From NCBI RefSeq assembly GCF_003416765.1, contig NZ_QSNG01000001.1:460742-524741 (forward strand): 64,000 nucleotides of DNA, read 5' to 3'. A program made the position numbers and the translations under genes. Source of the DNA: Paratractidigestivibacter faecalis. GTDB taxonomy: Bacteria > Actinomycetota > Coriobacteriia > Coriobacteriales > Atopobiaceae. How positions within the stretch are numbered: the first letter of the stretch is position 1; the number at the start of each line of letters is the position of its first letter. Shown here piece after piece: positions 42,488 through 49,815 of the stretch. Below the pieces are notes generated by a model. That model did no database searches, was not told where the DNA came from, and was given only the letters and a program-made list of their open reading frames with translations.

Positions 42488-43410
42488 TGGCCACGGTCTC
42501 GCAGATTCGCGCCGCAGGGGAGAAGTACCTCGGCGCAGACGCCGCCCCCGAGGACCTTGCGTCCTACTGGTCCGCCCGCGCCGGGCGTGCCCTGGCGGCC
42601 AGGCCCCACGAGCTTGCCGAGGTTGGCATCGACACCCCGGTGGCCGCCTACCGCGAGCTCTCCTTCGCGTCCACCGACGGGCAGGGGGTGCGCGCACGCG
42701 TACTTCTCCCCAAGGCGGAGGGCCCGCACCCGCTCATCCTGGTCTTCCACGACATGGACCGCGGCGTGCGCGGCTGGCACCACCTGACGCGCTACCTGGC
42801 ACCCGGCTACGCCGTCTGCCACCTTGGGTGCCGCCCGTGGGCCAAGGACGTCACGGCCGGCTGGCAGGACGGGGCCGACGGCCTCGTGCTGGCGCAGCTG
42901 GTGGACGACGCCCTGGCCATGGCCGGCATCGCCCGCACGCTCGAGGGCGTGGACGCCAGCCGCGTCGTGACCTGGGGCGAGGGCCTGGGTGGCCTTCTCT
43001 CCCTGGCCTGCGCGGCGCTGGTGCCCGGCGTGGCCAAGTGCGCGGCCTTCAACCCCACGCCGGCGGACTTCCGTGGCTCTTGGGAGGCGGGCGCGTCCGA
43101 CCTGGCCTTCTCGGGCGTCACGCGCCACTTCCGCGAGGAGGACCCGGCGGCCGAGCGGCTTGGGGAGTTCTTCGGCGCGCTCGGGTACGTGGACGCGGCG
43201 TCCTTTGCCGCGCTGCTGCCCGCGGGCACCGAGCTTCTCTGCGGCTGCGGCCTCATGGACGCGGCCCAGCCGCCGCTTGGGTGCTACGCCGCCTACAACC
43301 GCGCGGCCTGCGCCAAGAAGGAGCTGGCCACGTACCCCAAGTTTGTCCACGAGCGCATCAACGACTTCGAGGACAGACTCCTTGCTTTCATGCATTTCGG
43401 CGAGCGGTGA
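42487..43410 (+). CDS. AXE1-family esterase paralogue lacking the catalytic serine
   Basis: 307 residues, overlapping the previous stop by one base (TGATG). It aligns along its length with the preceding esterase, including the Asp and His regions (GCGLMDAAQPP and YPKFVHERIN). At the nucleophile elbow the motif is WGEGLGG, so Gly166 stands where Ser183 is in the partner (GSSQGG). It is unlikely to hydrolyse esters by the usual mechanism. AXE1 enzymes form oligomers, so it may be a structural or regulatory partner of the active esterase. The reading frame is intact and co-transcribed, which argues against simple decay. Confidence 0.8.
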   Translation: MATVSQIRAAGEKYLGADAAPEDLASYWSARAGRALAARPHELAEVGIDTPVAAYRELSFASTDGQGVRARVLLPKAEGPHPLILVFHDMDRGVRGWHHLTRYLAPGYAVCHLGCRPWAKDVTAGWQDGADGLVLAQLVDDALAMAGIARTLEGVDASRVVTWGEGLGGLLSLACAALVPGVAKCAAFNPTPADFRGSWEAGASDLAFSGVTRHFREEDPAAERLGEFFGALGYVDAASFAALLPAGTELLCGCGLMDAAQPPLGCYAAYNRAACAKKELATYPKFVHERINDFEDRLLAFMHFGER

Positions 43411-43503
43411 CGCCCGTCGCCCTCTGAGGTCTAGTATCACTGGGGCCCGCAAGGGCCGATGGCGGGGGAGAAGCCCCCGCCGCCAACAGAAAGGTTTTCT
43501 CCC

Positions 43504-44427
43504 ATGGCTGACAAGTTCCAGATTCGCGGCGTCGTCCCGCCCGTCGTCGTTCCCGACACGCCCGACCACGAGCTGGACGTCCCCTCCTTCGAGCGCCTGA
43601 TCAACCGCCTCATCGATGCCGGCGTGGACGGCCTGTTCTTCCTGGGCTCCTCCGGCGAGGTCGTCTTCTCCACCGACGAGCGTCGCCGCCAGATCATCTC
43701 TGAGGCCGTGCGCATCGTGAACCACCGCGTGCCCGTCCTCATCGGCATCATCGACACCGAGACCGAGCGCATGATCGAGCAGGGCAAGCAGGCCCAGGAG
43801 CTCGGTGCCGACGCCCTCGTCGCCACCTGCCCGTTCTACGCCCTGCAGGGCATGACCGAGGTCGAGGAGCACTTCCGCATCCTGCACGAGGAGCTCGACC
43901 TCCCCATCTTTGCCTATGACATCCCCGTCTGCGTCCACACCAAGCTTCCTTGGAAGCTCCTCGCCAAGCTCGGCGCCGAGGGCGTGCTCGCCGGCGTCAA
44001 GGACTCCTCCGGCGACGACGTCTCCTTCCGCTACCTGGTCCAGGAGAACGAGAAGCTCGGTCACCCGCTGACGCTGCTCACCGGCCACGAGGTCGTCGTC
44101 GACGGCGCCTACCTCGGCGGCGCCGACGGCTCCGTCCCGGGCCTGGCCAACGTCGAGCCCGAGGGCTACGTCCGCATGTGGAAGGCCGCCCAGGCCGGTG
44201 ACTGGGCCACCGTCAAGGCCGAGCAGGACCGCCTGAACGAGATCTCCCACATCTGGGACGTCACCTCCGGCGTCCAGGGCTACGCCGGCGGCGTGGGCGC
44301 CTTCAAGACCGCCCTCAACCTCATGGGCGTCTTCGACAGCCCCACGATGCCCCGTCCCGTCAAGGCCATGACCGGCGAGAACGTCGAGGCCATCCGCAAG
44401 GTCCTCGCGGACAACGGCCTGCTCTAA
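43504..44427 (+). CDS. nanA: N-acetylneuraminate lyase-type aldolase (DapA/NanA superfamily)
   Basis: 307 residues from ATG 43504 (AAAGG upstream). It is a class I aldolase of the DHDPS/NAL superfamily. GSSGEVVF is the pyruvate-carboxylate loop, Tyr138 is in FAYDIPV and the Schiff-base lysine Lys166 is in AGVKDSSGD. These positions are within one residue of Tyr137 and Lys165 of E. coli NanA. NanA splits sialic acid to ManNAc and pyruvate. Adjacent ROK kinase and nanE fit. A different 2-keto-3-deoxy acid lyase cannot be excluded. Confidence 0.82.
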   Translation: MADKFQIRGVVPPVVVPDTPDHELDVPSFERLINRLIDAGVDGLFFLGSSGEVVFSTDERRRQIISEAVRIVNHRVPVLIGIIDTETERMIEQGKQAQELGADALVATCPFYALQGMTEVEEHFRILHEELDLPIFAYDIPVCVHTKLPWKLLAKLGAEGVLAGVKDSSGDDVSFRYLVQENEKLGHPLTLLTGHEVVVDGAYLGGADGSVPGLANVEPEGYVRMWKAAQAGDWATVKAEQDRLNEISHIWDVTSGVQGYAGGVGAFKTALNLMGVFDSPTMPRPVKAMTGENVEAIRKVLADNGLL

Positions 44428-44484
44428 GCGGCAGAAGAGGGGAGCGGCCGCCCAACCCGCGGGCGCACCCTTTTCATCCCCCTG

Positions 44485-44513
44485 CGGGCGGGCGTCCTTT
44501 TCGGCGCCCGCCC
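44485..44513 (+). terminator. Hairpin between nanA-type and ROK genes
   Basis: CGGGCGGGCG and CGCCCGCCCG flank a TCCTTTTCGG-like loop, a strong stem without a following T-run. It probably tunes read-through into the kinase gene. Confidence 0.45.
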
Positions 44514-44596
44514 GTCCTCTGGGGCGGCAGGCACCCATGCGCGCCGCGGCCGCCCGATCTTATCGACACGTCAGAACGTCTGGTGTAGGAGGAACC

Positions 44597-45562
44597 ATGG
44601 CACAGGGCAAGAAGGTAGTGGCCATCGACATCGGCGGCACCAAGATCGCGTCCGCTCTGGTGACCCTCGAGAAGGGCGCCAAGCCCGTCGTGGAGTTCTA
44701 CGACAAGATTCCGACCGAGGCCAAGAAGGGCGGCCAGCAGGTCCTGGCCAACGCCATCAAGATGGCCAGGCGCGTCATCGAGCTTGCCGGCGAGGATGTC
44801 TGCGGCATCGGCGTCTCGTCCGGCGGCGTCATCGACCCGCGCACCGGCGACGTCACCTACGCAAACGACATGATGCCCGGCTGGGGCGGCACCCACCTGG
44901 GCGTCGAGCTCACCGCGGCCACGGGCCTTCCCGCGCGCGTCCTGAACGACGTGCACGCCCACGCCCTGGGCGAGGCCCGCTGGGGCGCCGGCCGCGACGC
45001 CTCAAGCTGCCTGGTGGTTGCCGTGGGCACGGGCATCGGCGGCGCCTTCGTGGAGCGCGGCTCCATCATGCTGGGCGCCCACAATGAGGCCGGCCACATC
45101 GGTCATGTGAGCTGCACGGACGCGGCGGGCGTGCCCTGCCAGTGCGGTGCCACCGGCCACCTCGAGACCATCGCCTGCGGCCCGGGCATCATCAACCGCT
45201 ACCTGGAGCTGGGCGGAGACCCCAAGGACGAGGACGGCAACGACGTGGACGGCGCCGTCATCGACCGCCGCGCCGCGGCAGGCGAGAAGGCCGCCATCGA
45301 CGCCGAGGCCCGAAGCGGGCACGCCATCGGCGAGGTCCTGGGCAGCCTGGTCAACATGCTCGACCCCGACTGCATCATCCTCTCCGGCTCCGTGGCCCAG
45401 TGCGGCCCGGCCTGGCACGACGCCATGGCCGCCGGCTGGTCCGAGGCCGTCATGCCCCCGTGCGCCAAGACGCCCATCGTCTCCGGCAACCTGGGCGGCG
45501 ACGCGCCCCTCGTCGGCGCCGCCGAGAACATCGTCAAGTCCGCCTACGTCGAGTTCGAGTGA
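44597..45562 (+). CDS. ROK-family sugar kinase (probable N-acetylmannosamine kinase)
   Basis: 321 residues from ATG 44597 with AGGAGG upstream. The ATP-binding motif DIGGTKIASAL is at the N terminus and the ROK signature follows (LVVAVGTGIGGAFV, NEAGHIGHVSC). The zinc motif is CQCGATGHLE, where the usual third cysteine is histidine; this should still bind zinc. Between nanA and nanE it most likely phosphorylates ManNAc (NanK role). Glucokinase activity is a possible alternative, since ROK specificity is hard to read from sequence. Confidence 0.8.
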   Translation: MAQGKKVVAIDIGGTKIASALVTLEKGAKPVVEFYDKIPTEAKKGGQQVLANAIKMARRVIELAGEDVCGIGVSSGGVIDPRTGDVTYANDMMPGWGGTHLGVELTAATGLPARVLNDVHAHALGEARWGAGRDASSCLVVAVGTGIGGAFVERGSIMLGAHNEAGHIGHVSCTDAAGVPCQCGATGHLETIACGPGIINRYLELGGDPKDEDGNDVDGAVIDRRAAAGEKAAIDAEARSGHAIGEVLGSLVNMLDPDCIILSGSVAQCGPAWHDAMAAGWSEAVMPPCAKTPIVSGNLGGDAPLVGAAENIVKSAYVEFE

Positions 45563-45572
45563 CGCGATAACG

Positions 45573-45601
45573 TGATACGAAGGGACAGTCCCTTCGTATC
45601 A
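45573..45601. terminator. Perfect 29-bp palindrome with T-run
   Basis: TGATACGAAGGGAC-A-GTCCCTTCGTATCA, followed by TTTT. It can form a 14-bp stem and act as a terminator between the kinase and nanE. The core GGGACAGTCCC resembles dispersed palindromes I associate with gut Coriobacteriia and Firmicutes genomes (recall, not checked). Confidence 0.7.
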
Positions 45602-45663
45602 TTTTCGCGCCAGCTGCCGATGCGGTGGGCACTTCTCGCCGTGTCGGTCTGAAAGGAGCAAGC

Positions 45664-46353
45664 ATGGCAATCAGTCCGCTCGTCCAGTCCATCAAGGGCA
45701 AGCTCATCGTTAGCGTCCAGGCGTACCCCGGCGAGCCTCTGCGCCATCCGGAGACCATGGCCCAGATGGCCCGCGCCTGTGAGCTTGGCGGTGCCGCCGC
45801 CATCCGCTGCCAGGGCCTCTCTGACATCGCGGCCATCAAGGGCCGCTGCGACGTGCCCGTCATCGGCCTGTGGAAGGAGGGCCACGAGGGCGTCTACATC
45901 ACCCCGACCCTGCGCCACGCCGTGGCCTGCGTCAACGCCGGCGCCGACGTGGTGGCCCTCGACGCCACCGACCGCCCCCGCCCGGACGGCCGCACCTTCG
46001 AGGAGACCGTGCGCGACCTGCGCGCCCAGTGCGACACCCTCATCATGGCCGACTGCATGACCATCGAGGACATCCGCCGCGGCGTCGCCTGCGGCTGCGA
46101 CCTGGTCTCCACCACGCTCAGCCACAACAAGGCGGCTATCGACACCACCATGAACGACGGCCCGGACATCCCCATCCTGCGCCAGGCGCTCGAGGAGTTC
46201 CCCGGCTTCCCTGTGATCTGCGAGGGCCACGTCCACACGCCGGCCGACGCCAAGCTCGTCATGGACGAGGGCGCCTGGGCCGTGGTCGTGGGCACCGGCA
46301 TCACGCACCCCACGAGCCTGACCAGCTGGTTCAAGGCCGCCATCGAGGAGTAG
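45664..46353 (+). CDS. nanE: N-acylglucosamine-6-phosphate 2-epimerase
   Basis: 229 residues from ATG 45664 with AAAGGAG upstream. NanE converts ManNAc-6-P to GlcNAc-6-P. GGAAAIRCQGLSDIAAIKG, PVIGLWKEGHEGVYITPT, GADVVALDATDRPRP, and CEGHVHTPADAKLVMDEGAWAVVVGTGITHP (in two motifs) are characteristic. It completes the pathway from sialic acid to GlcNAc-6-P; nagA/nagB are not in the window. Confidence 0.95.
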   Translation: MAISPLVQSIKGKLIVSVQAYPGEPLRHPETMAQMARACELGGAAAIRCQGLSDIAAIKGRCDVPVIGLWKEGHEGVYITPTLRHAVACVNAGADVVALDATDRPRPDGRTFEETVRDLRAQCDTLIMADCMTIEDIRRGVACGCDLVSTTLSHNKAAIDTTMNDGPDIPILRQALEEFPGFPVICEGHVHTPADAKLVMDEGAWAVVVGTGITHPTSLTSWFKAAIEE

Positions 46354-46391
46354 CCCCTGCCGGCGCTTCTCACCATACGCGCGTCCCCCGC

Positions 46392-46424
46392 GGGGCCCGG
46401 ACTCCTCCGGGCCCCGTTATTTTG
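46392..46424 (+). terminator. Terminator of the sialic-acid locus
   Basis: GGGGCCCGG (46392-46400) and CCGGGCCCC (46407-46415) form a perfect stem followed by GTTATTTTG. Confidence 0.85.
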
Positions 46425-46614
46425 TTGACACTCTACGGGCGCCATGGAGGTCCTCTGGAGTTTTCCGAGTCATAAAGTGTGGAATCAAGCTCCGGGCGTG
46501 CCGCCTGAACGGCCCCTTTGGCGCTTCCCGGAAAGTCAGCCGTCCGCGTTCTGCAAGCTTTGTGCAAGCGGCATCGGCTAGGCTCTTTCGTCACATTCGT
46601 CGGGGGAGGCAGCC

Positions 46615-47727
46615 GTGGACGTGGTGCTTGCTGGTGCAGACTCGCTTTGGGTGTTGAGAAGGGCAAGGTCAGATGCGGCACTTGGGCTGGCACGGGGCGT
46701 CCCCGCGCCCGCAAAGACCCGTGCCGCCGAGCTTGCCGCCATAGCGGACGTCCTTCCGGACGGCTTTCGCCCCCTTGGCAGCAAGACCCCTCTTGACCTG
46801 ACGTACTTCTCCCGGCGCCAGCGCCCCTTCCTTGCGGCGGTCCATGCGGTGACGCATCTCTCGCCCGTATTGGAGGACACGTATCTGCTGGTCACAGGAG
46901 CTGGCGAGAATGGCGTACGGCTCTTTGTGGAAGGTCCCGCGCTGACGCTGTCGCACATGGCCGAGAGGCTGAGGGTTGCCGTGGGGCATGGGTCGCTCAC
47001 GCGCACGGCCGCCTTCTTCAGGCTGATGGGACTTGCCTCGGAGCTCTGCGGAACCTATGCGCGCGATCCATCCAATCCGGCGTCGGGGGACTGCGCGTGG
47101 AAGGTCGACGTCCTCTGCGGGCCCGAAGAGCTGCGAAGGTCCCTGTCCCTGGCCTCTGGCGTTCGCGGCGTGGCCGAGGCAAGGCGGGTCGCGTCGCTGG
47201 TCGTCGGCGGGTCGGCTTCGCCCACGGAGAGCCTCCTTGCCATGGCGATGAGCCTGCCTGTGGAGTTGGGCGGCGTGCCCATGTCCGCGTTCCTGCACAA
47301 CGAGGAACTGGCTTGGCCCAAGGGCACGCGCCAGCTGGTCAACCACCAGACCATGACGCCCGACTTCTACTGGCCGCGTCACGCCGTGGCCCTGGAGTAT
47401 GACGACGCCGTCCACGAGGACCGCAAGAACGTCCGCGAGGACCACCGGCGCCAGCAGGATTACGCCGCGTGCGACATCGCGCTCGTGACCTCGCAGGCAG
47501 ATGACCTAAGAAGTGCCCATGCCCTCGAGCGACTGATGCGGCTCGTCGCCCTCAGGCTGGCTCCCTGCGAGGAGTCTGGGTTCATGCTGCTGGTGGAGCA
47601 GGCCCTCCAAGACTCATCGGCCTCCTCGATGCGGACCACGCTCCTCTCGCAGCTTCTTCCGTCGCGACCGGAGGGCCGTGAGGACAAGAAGCGGGCCCCG
47701 GCTGGCGACAAGTCCCTGCACTCATGA
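46615..47727 (+). CDS. Predicted PD-(D/E)XK-type (DUF559/Vsr-like) protein
   Basis: 370 residues from GTG 46615 (GGGGGAGG upstream). The last ~170 residues resemble endonuclease-like DUF559 domains: a conserved SPTESLLAMAM glutamate near residue 205, then PDFYWPRHAVALEYDD near 249-263, an H-x-DR segment and ACDIALVTSQADDL. The Asp...Glu-x-Asp spacing suits a PD-(D/E)XK nuclease core. The N-terminal half is unrecognised. It stands alone and its composition is typical of the host. It could be a defence nuclease, an AbiEi-like factor or a housekeeping DNA enzyme. Confidence 0.55.
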   Translation: MDVVLAGADSLWVLRRARSDAALGLARGVPAPAKTRAAELAAIADVLPDGFRPLGSKTPLDLTYFSRRQRPFLAAVHAVTHLSPVLEDTYLLVTGAGENGVRLFVEGPALTLSHMAERLRVAVGHGSLTRTAAFFRLMGLASELCGTYARDPSNPASGDCAWKVDVLCGPEELRRSLSLASGVRGVAEARRVASLVVGGSASPTESLLAMAMSLPVELGGVPMSAFLHNEELAWPKGTRQLVNHQTMTPDFYWPRHAVALEYDDAVHEDRKNVREDHRRQQDYAACDIALVTSQADDLRSAHALERLMRLVALRLAPCEESGFMLLVEQALQDSSASSMRTTLLSQLLPSRPEGREDKKRAPAGDKSLHS

Positions 47728-47736
47728 GTGCGGCCC

Positions 47737-47856
47737 CATCCAGTGCAGGTCGGGCTGGCGAGAAACCCCTGCACTGGATGCCGCTCTGGCGAGAAAACCG
47801 CAGGTGGGTCTCGTCGGGTCCAATCCAGTGCAGGTGGTCAGGCCTGCACTGGATTG
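47737..47856. repeat. Two hairpins sharing a 13-14-bp stem
   Basis: CATCCAGTGCAGG (47737-47749) pairs with CCTGCACTGGATG (47768-47780), and CAATCCAGTGCAGG (47821-47834) pairs with CCTGCACTGGATTG (47843-47856). All four arms carry the same core ATCCAGTGCAGG or its complement. GGCGAGAAA, one base off the 9-mer, occurs twice between them (about 47757 and 47789). Function unknown; possibly a repetitive palindromic element pair. Confidence 0.85.
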
Positions 47857-47910
47857 ACGGATGGAGACGGAACGCCCGGCAAGCGGCGCGGCGTGCCGGC
47901 TGTCGGCGCA

Positions 47911-47926
47911 CTTCTCGGCGTATACT
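47911..47926 (+). promoter_or_regulatory. Promoter-like CTTCTCG-N3-TATACT element of fruR
   Basis: CTTCTCG (47911-47917), three bases, then TATACT (47921-47926), about 38 bases before the regulator start. No -35-like sequence at the usual distance. Confidence 0.55.
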
Positions 47927-47964
47927 TGCGCGAAGTTGGAAGAAATTGGAAGGGGAGAAGCGCT

Positions 47965-48717
47965 ATGCTCGCGGACAAGCGCCACTCAAAGATCTTGGGC
48001 ATCGTCAACGACGAGGGCTCGGCCACCGTTGGGGACCTCGCCGAGCGCATTGGCATCTCCGAGTCGACCATCCGCCGGGACCTGGCCCAGCTCGCCGACG
48101 CCGGCAAGCTCAACAAGGTGCACGGCGGCGCCGTGGCGCTTGACGCCGAGGACGTCCAGCACGACGTGCCCGTGGCCGAGCGCTCCGCCAAGAACGTGGC
48201 CCAGAAGCGCGCCATCGCTCAGGCCGCCGCGCGCCTGGTGGGCCCGCAGGACTTTGTCTACCTGGACGCCGGCTCCTCCGTCGACCTGCTGGTTGACTGC
48301 CTTGACGAGATGCGCGCGACCTACGCCACCGACAGCGTCTCGCACGCGCTCAAGCTGGCCTCGCGCGGCTTTGAGGTCATCGTCCTGGGCGGCAGCCTCA
48401 AGAGCGCCACACAGGCCGTCGTCGGTCCCGACACCAACTCGGCCATCGCCCGCTACCACTTCACGCTGGGCTTCTGGGGCGCCAACGGCATCACGCGCGA
48501 GGACGGCTTCACCACGCCCGACGCTGCCGAGGCCGAGGTCAAGCGCCTCTCCATGCGCCAGACCCTCCACCGCTTCGTGCTTGCGGACGCCAGCAAGGCG
48601 GACCGCGTGAGCCGCGTGACCTTTGCGGACTTCGAGGACGCCACCCTGGTCACGAGTGCCCTTCCCGCCAGCTCCGCGCTCCTGGGCTGCGAGAACGTCA
48701 TGGTTGTGGACGCCTAG
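47965..48717 (+). CDS. fruR: DeoR-family regulator of the fructose operon
   Basis: 250 residues from ATG 47965, with GGGGAG at 47953-47958. The DeoR helix-turn-helix is at the N terminus (KRHSKILGIVNDEGSATVGDLAERIGISESTIRRDL, read in parts) followed by the sugar-phosphate-sensing domain (DFVYLDAGSSVDLL, LGGSLKSATQAVVGP, FVLADASKADRVS). It is followed by fruK and fruA, so it is probably their repressor, with fructose-1-phosphate as the expected inducer. Direct repeats upstream of fruK are candidate binding sites. Confidence 0.85.
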   Translation: MLADKRHSKILGIVNDEGSATVGDLAERIGISESTIRRDLAQLADAGKLNKVHGGAVALDAEDVQHDVPVAERSAKNVAQKRAIAQAAARLVGPQDFVYLDAGSSVDLLVDCLDEMRATYATDSVSHALKLASRGFEVIVLGGSLKSATQAVVGPDTNSAIARYHFTLGFWGANGITREDGFTTPDAAEAEVKRLSMRQTLHRFVLADASKADRVSRVTFADFEDATLVTSALPASSALLGCENVMVVDA

Positions 48718-48791
48718 CCGCGCAGGCTGCGCTCCGCGCCCTTCTCGCCTCCGCTCGCCGTTGAAAGAAATTGCCGACTTTTGCAAATTTC

Positions 48792-48823
48792 TGCGCACAA
48801 ACGCGCAAGAATGCGCAATAATA
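48792..48823 (+). promoter_or_regulatory. Three 10-bp-phased direct repeats upstream of fruK
   Basis: TGCGCA (48792), CGCGCA (48802) and TGCGCA (48812) repeat every 10 bases, each followed by an A-rich tetrad (CAAA, AGAA, ATAA), and end at a -10-like ATAATA (48818-48823). One-turn phasing puts them on the same helix face. They are candidate FruR (DeoR-type) operators overlapping the promoter. Confidence 0.6.
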
Positions 48824-48881
48824 CCCAACAACGAGCAAGACAAGCGCCCACAAGGGCCAGAGGAGAGGGCGGAGGCACCGC

Positions 48882-49781
48882 ATGATCTTCACCGTCACGT
48901 TCAACCCCTCGCTGGACTACATCGTCCGCGTTGACGAGATGCGTCTCGGCACCATCAACCGCACCAACTACGAGCAGCTCCTTCCCGGTGGCAAGGGGAT
49001 CAACGTCTCAATCGTCCTGGGTAACCTCGGCCACCCCTCGCGCGCACTGGGCTTCAGCGCCGGCGTCACGGGGGTCGCGCTGGAGAAGCTCCTTGCGGAC
49101 GCCGGCGTGGACGCGGACCTCGTCCACGTCAAGGAGGGCTTCACGCGCATCAACGCCAAGGTCAAGGCCGTCGAGGAGACCGAGCTCAACGGCCAGGGCC
49201 CCCGCATTGCCCCCGAGGACGTGGATGCGCTCTTCTCCAAGCTGGACGTCCTTGGCCAGGACGACACCCTCGTCATCTCCGGCTCCGTACCCAACACGCT
49301 GCCCTCCGACATGTACGAGCAGGTCATGGAGCGCCTGGCCGGCCGCGGCGTGCGCATCGTCGTGGACGCGGAGCGCGATCTGCTCACCCGCGTGCTGCCC
49401 TACCGCCCCTTCCTCGTGAAGCCCAACAACCACGAGCTCGGGGACATCTTTGGCGTCACGCTCAAGACCCGCGACGAGGTCGTTCCCTACGCCCGCCGCA
49501 TGCAGGAGATGGGCGCCCAGAACGTGCTCGTCTCCATGGCGGGGGAGGGTGGCGTGCTCGTGGCCGCTGACGGCCAGGTCTACCAGAGCCCGGCCGCCAA
49601 AGGCACCGTGGTCAACTCCGTCGGCGCGGGAGACTCCTGCGTGGCGGGCTTCCTCGCCGGCCTCATGGAGACCGGCAGCTACCAGACGGCCTTCCGGATG
49701 GGCCTGGCCGCCGGCTCCGCGAGCGCGTTCAGCGACCACCTGGCAACGCGCCCTGAGGTTGAGGACCTGATGTCCCGCTAG
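48882..49781 (+). CDS. fruK: 1-phosphofructokinase (PfkB family)
   Basis: 299 residues. It converts fructose-1-phosphate to fructose-1,6-bisphosphate. The PfkB/ribokinase signatures GGKGINVSIVLGNLG near residue 37 and VNSVGAGDSCVAGFLAG near 245, and NPSLDYIVRVDEM at the start, are typical of FruK. It lies between the regulator and the PTS enzyme. The start is ATG after GGAGGC. Confidence 0.93.
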   Translation: MIFTVTFNPSLDYIVRVDEMRLGTINRTNYEQLLPGGKGINVSIVLGNLGHPSRALGFSAGVTGVALEKLLADAGVDADLVHVKEGFTRINAKVKAVEETELNGQGPRIAPEDVDALFSKLDVLGQDDTLVISGSVPNTLPSDMYEQVMERLAGRGVRIVVDAERDLLTRVLPYRPFLVKPNNHELGDIFGVTLKTRDEVVPYARRMQEMGAQNVLVSMAGEGGVLVAADGQVYQSPAAKGTVVNSVGAGDSCVAGFLAGLMETGSYQTAFRMGLAAGSASAFSDHLATRPEVEDLMSR

Positions 49782-49815
49782 CGCGGGGCCAGCCAATAAG
49801 GAAAGGGGTTTTGAA

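Noticed and set aside
47737-47856. Possible CRISPR repeats upstream of fruR
   Set aside because: The repeats are paired as inverted arms of two hairpins, not as regularly spaced direct repeats.
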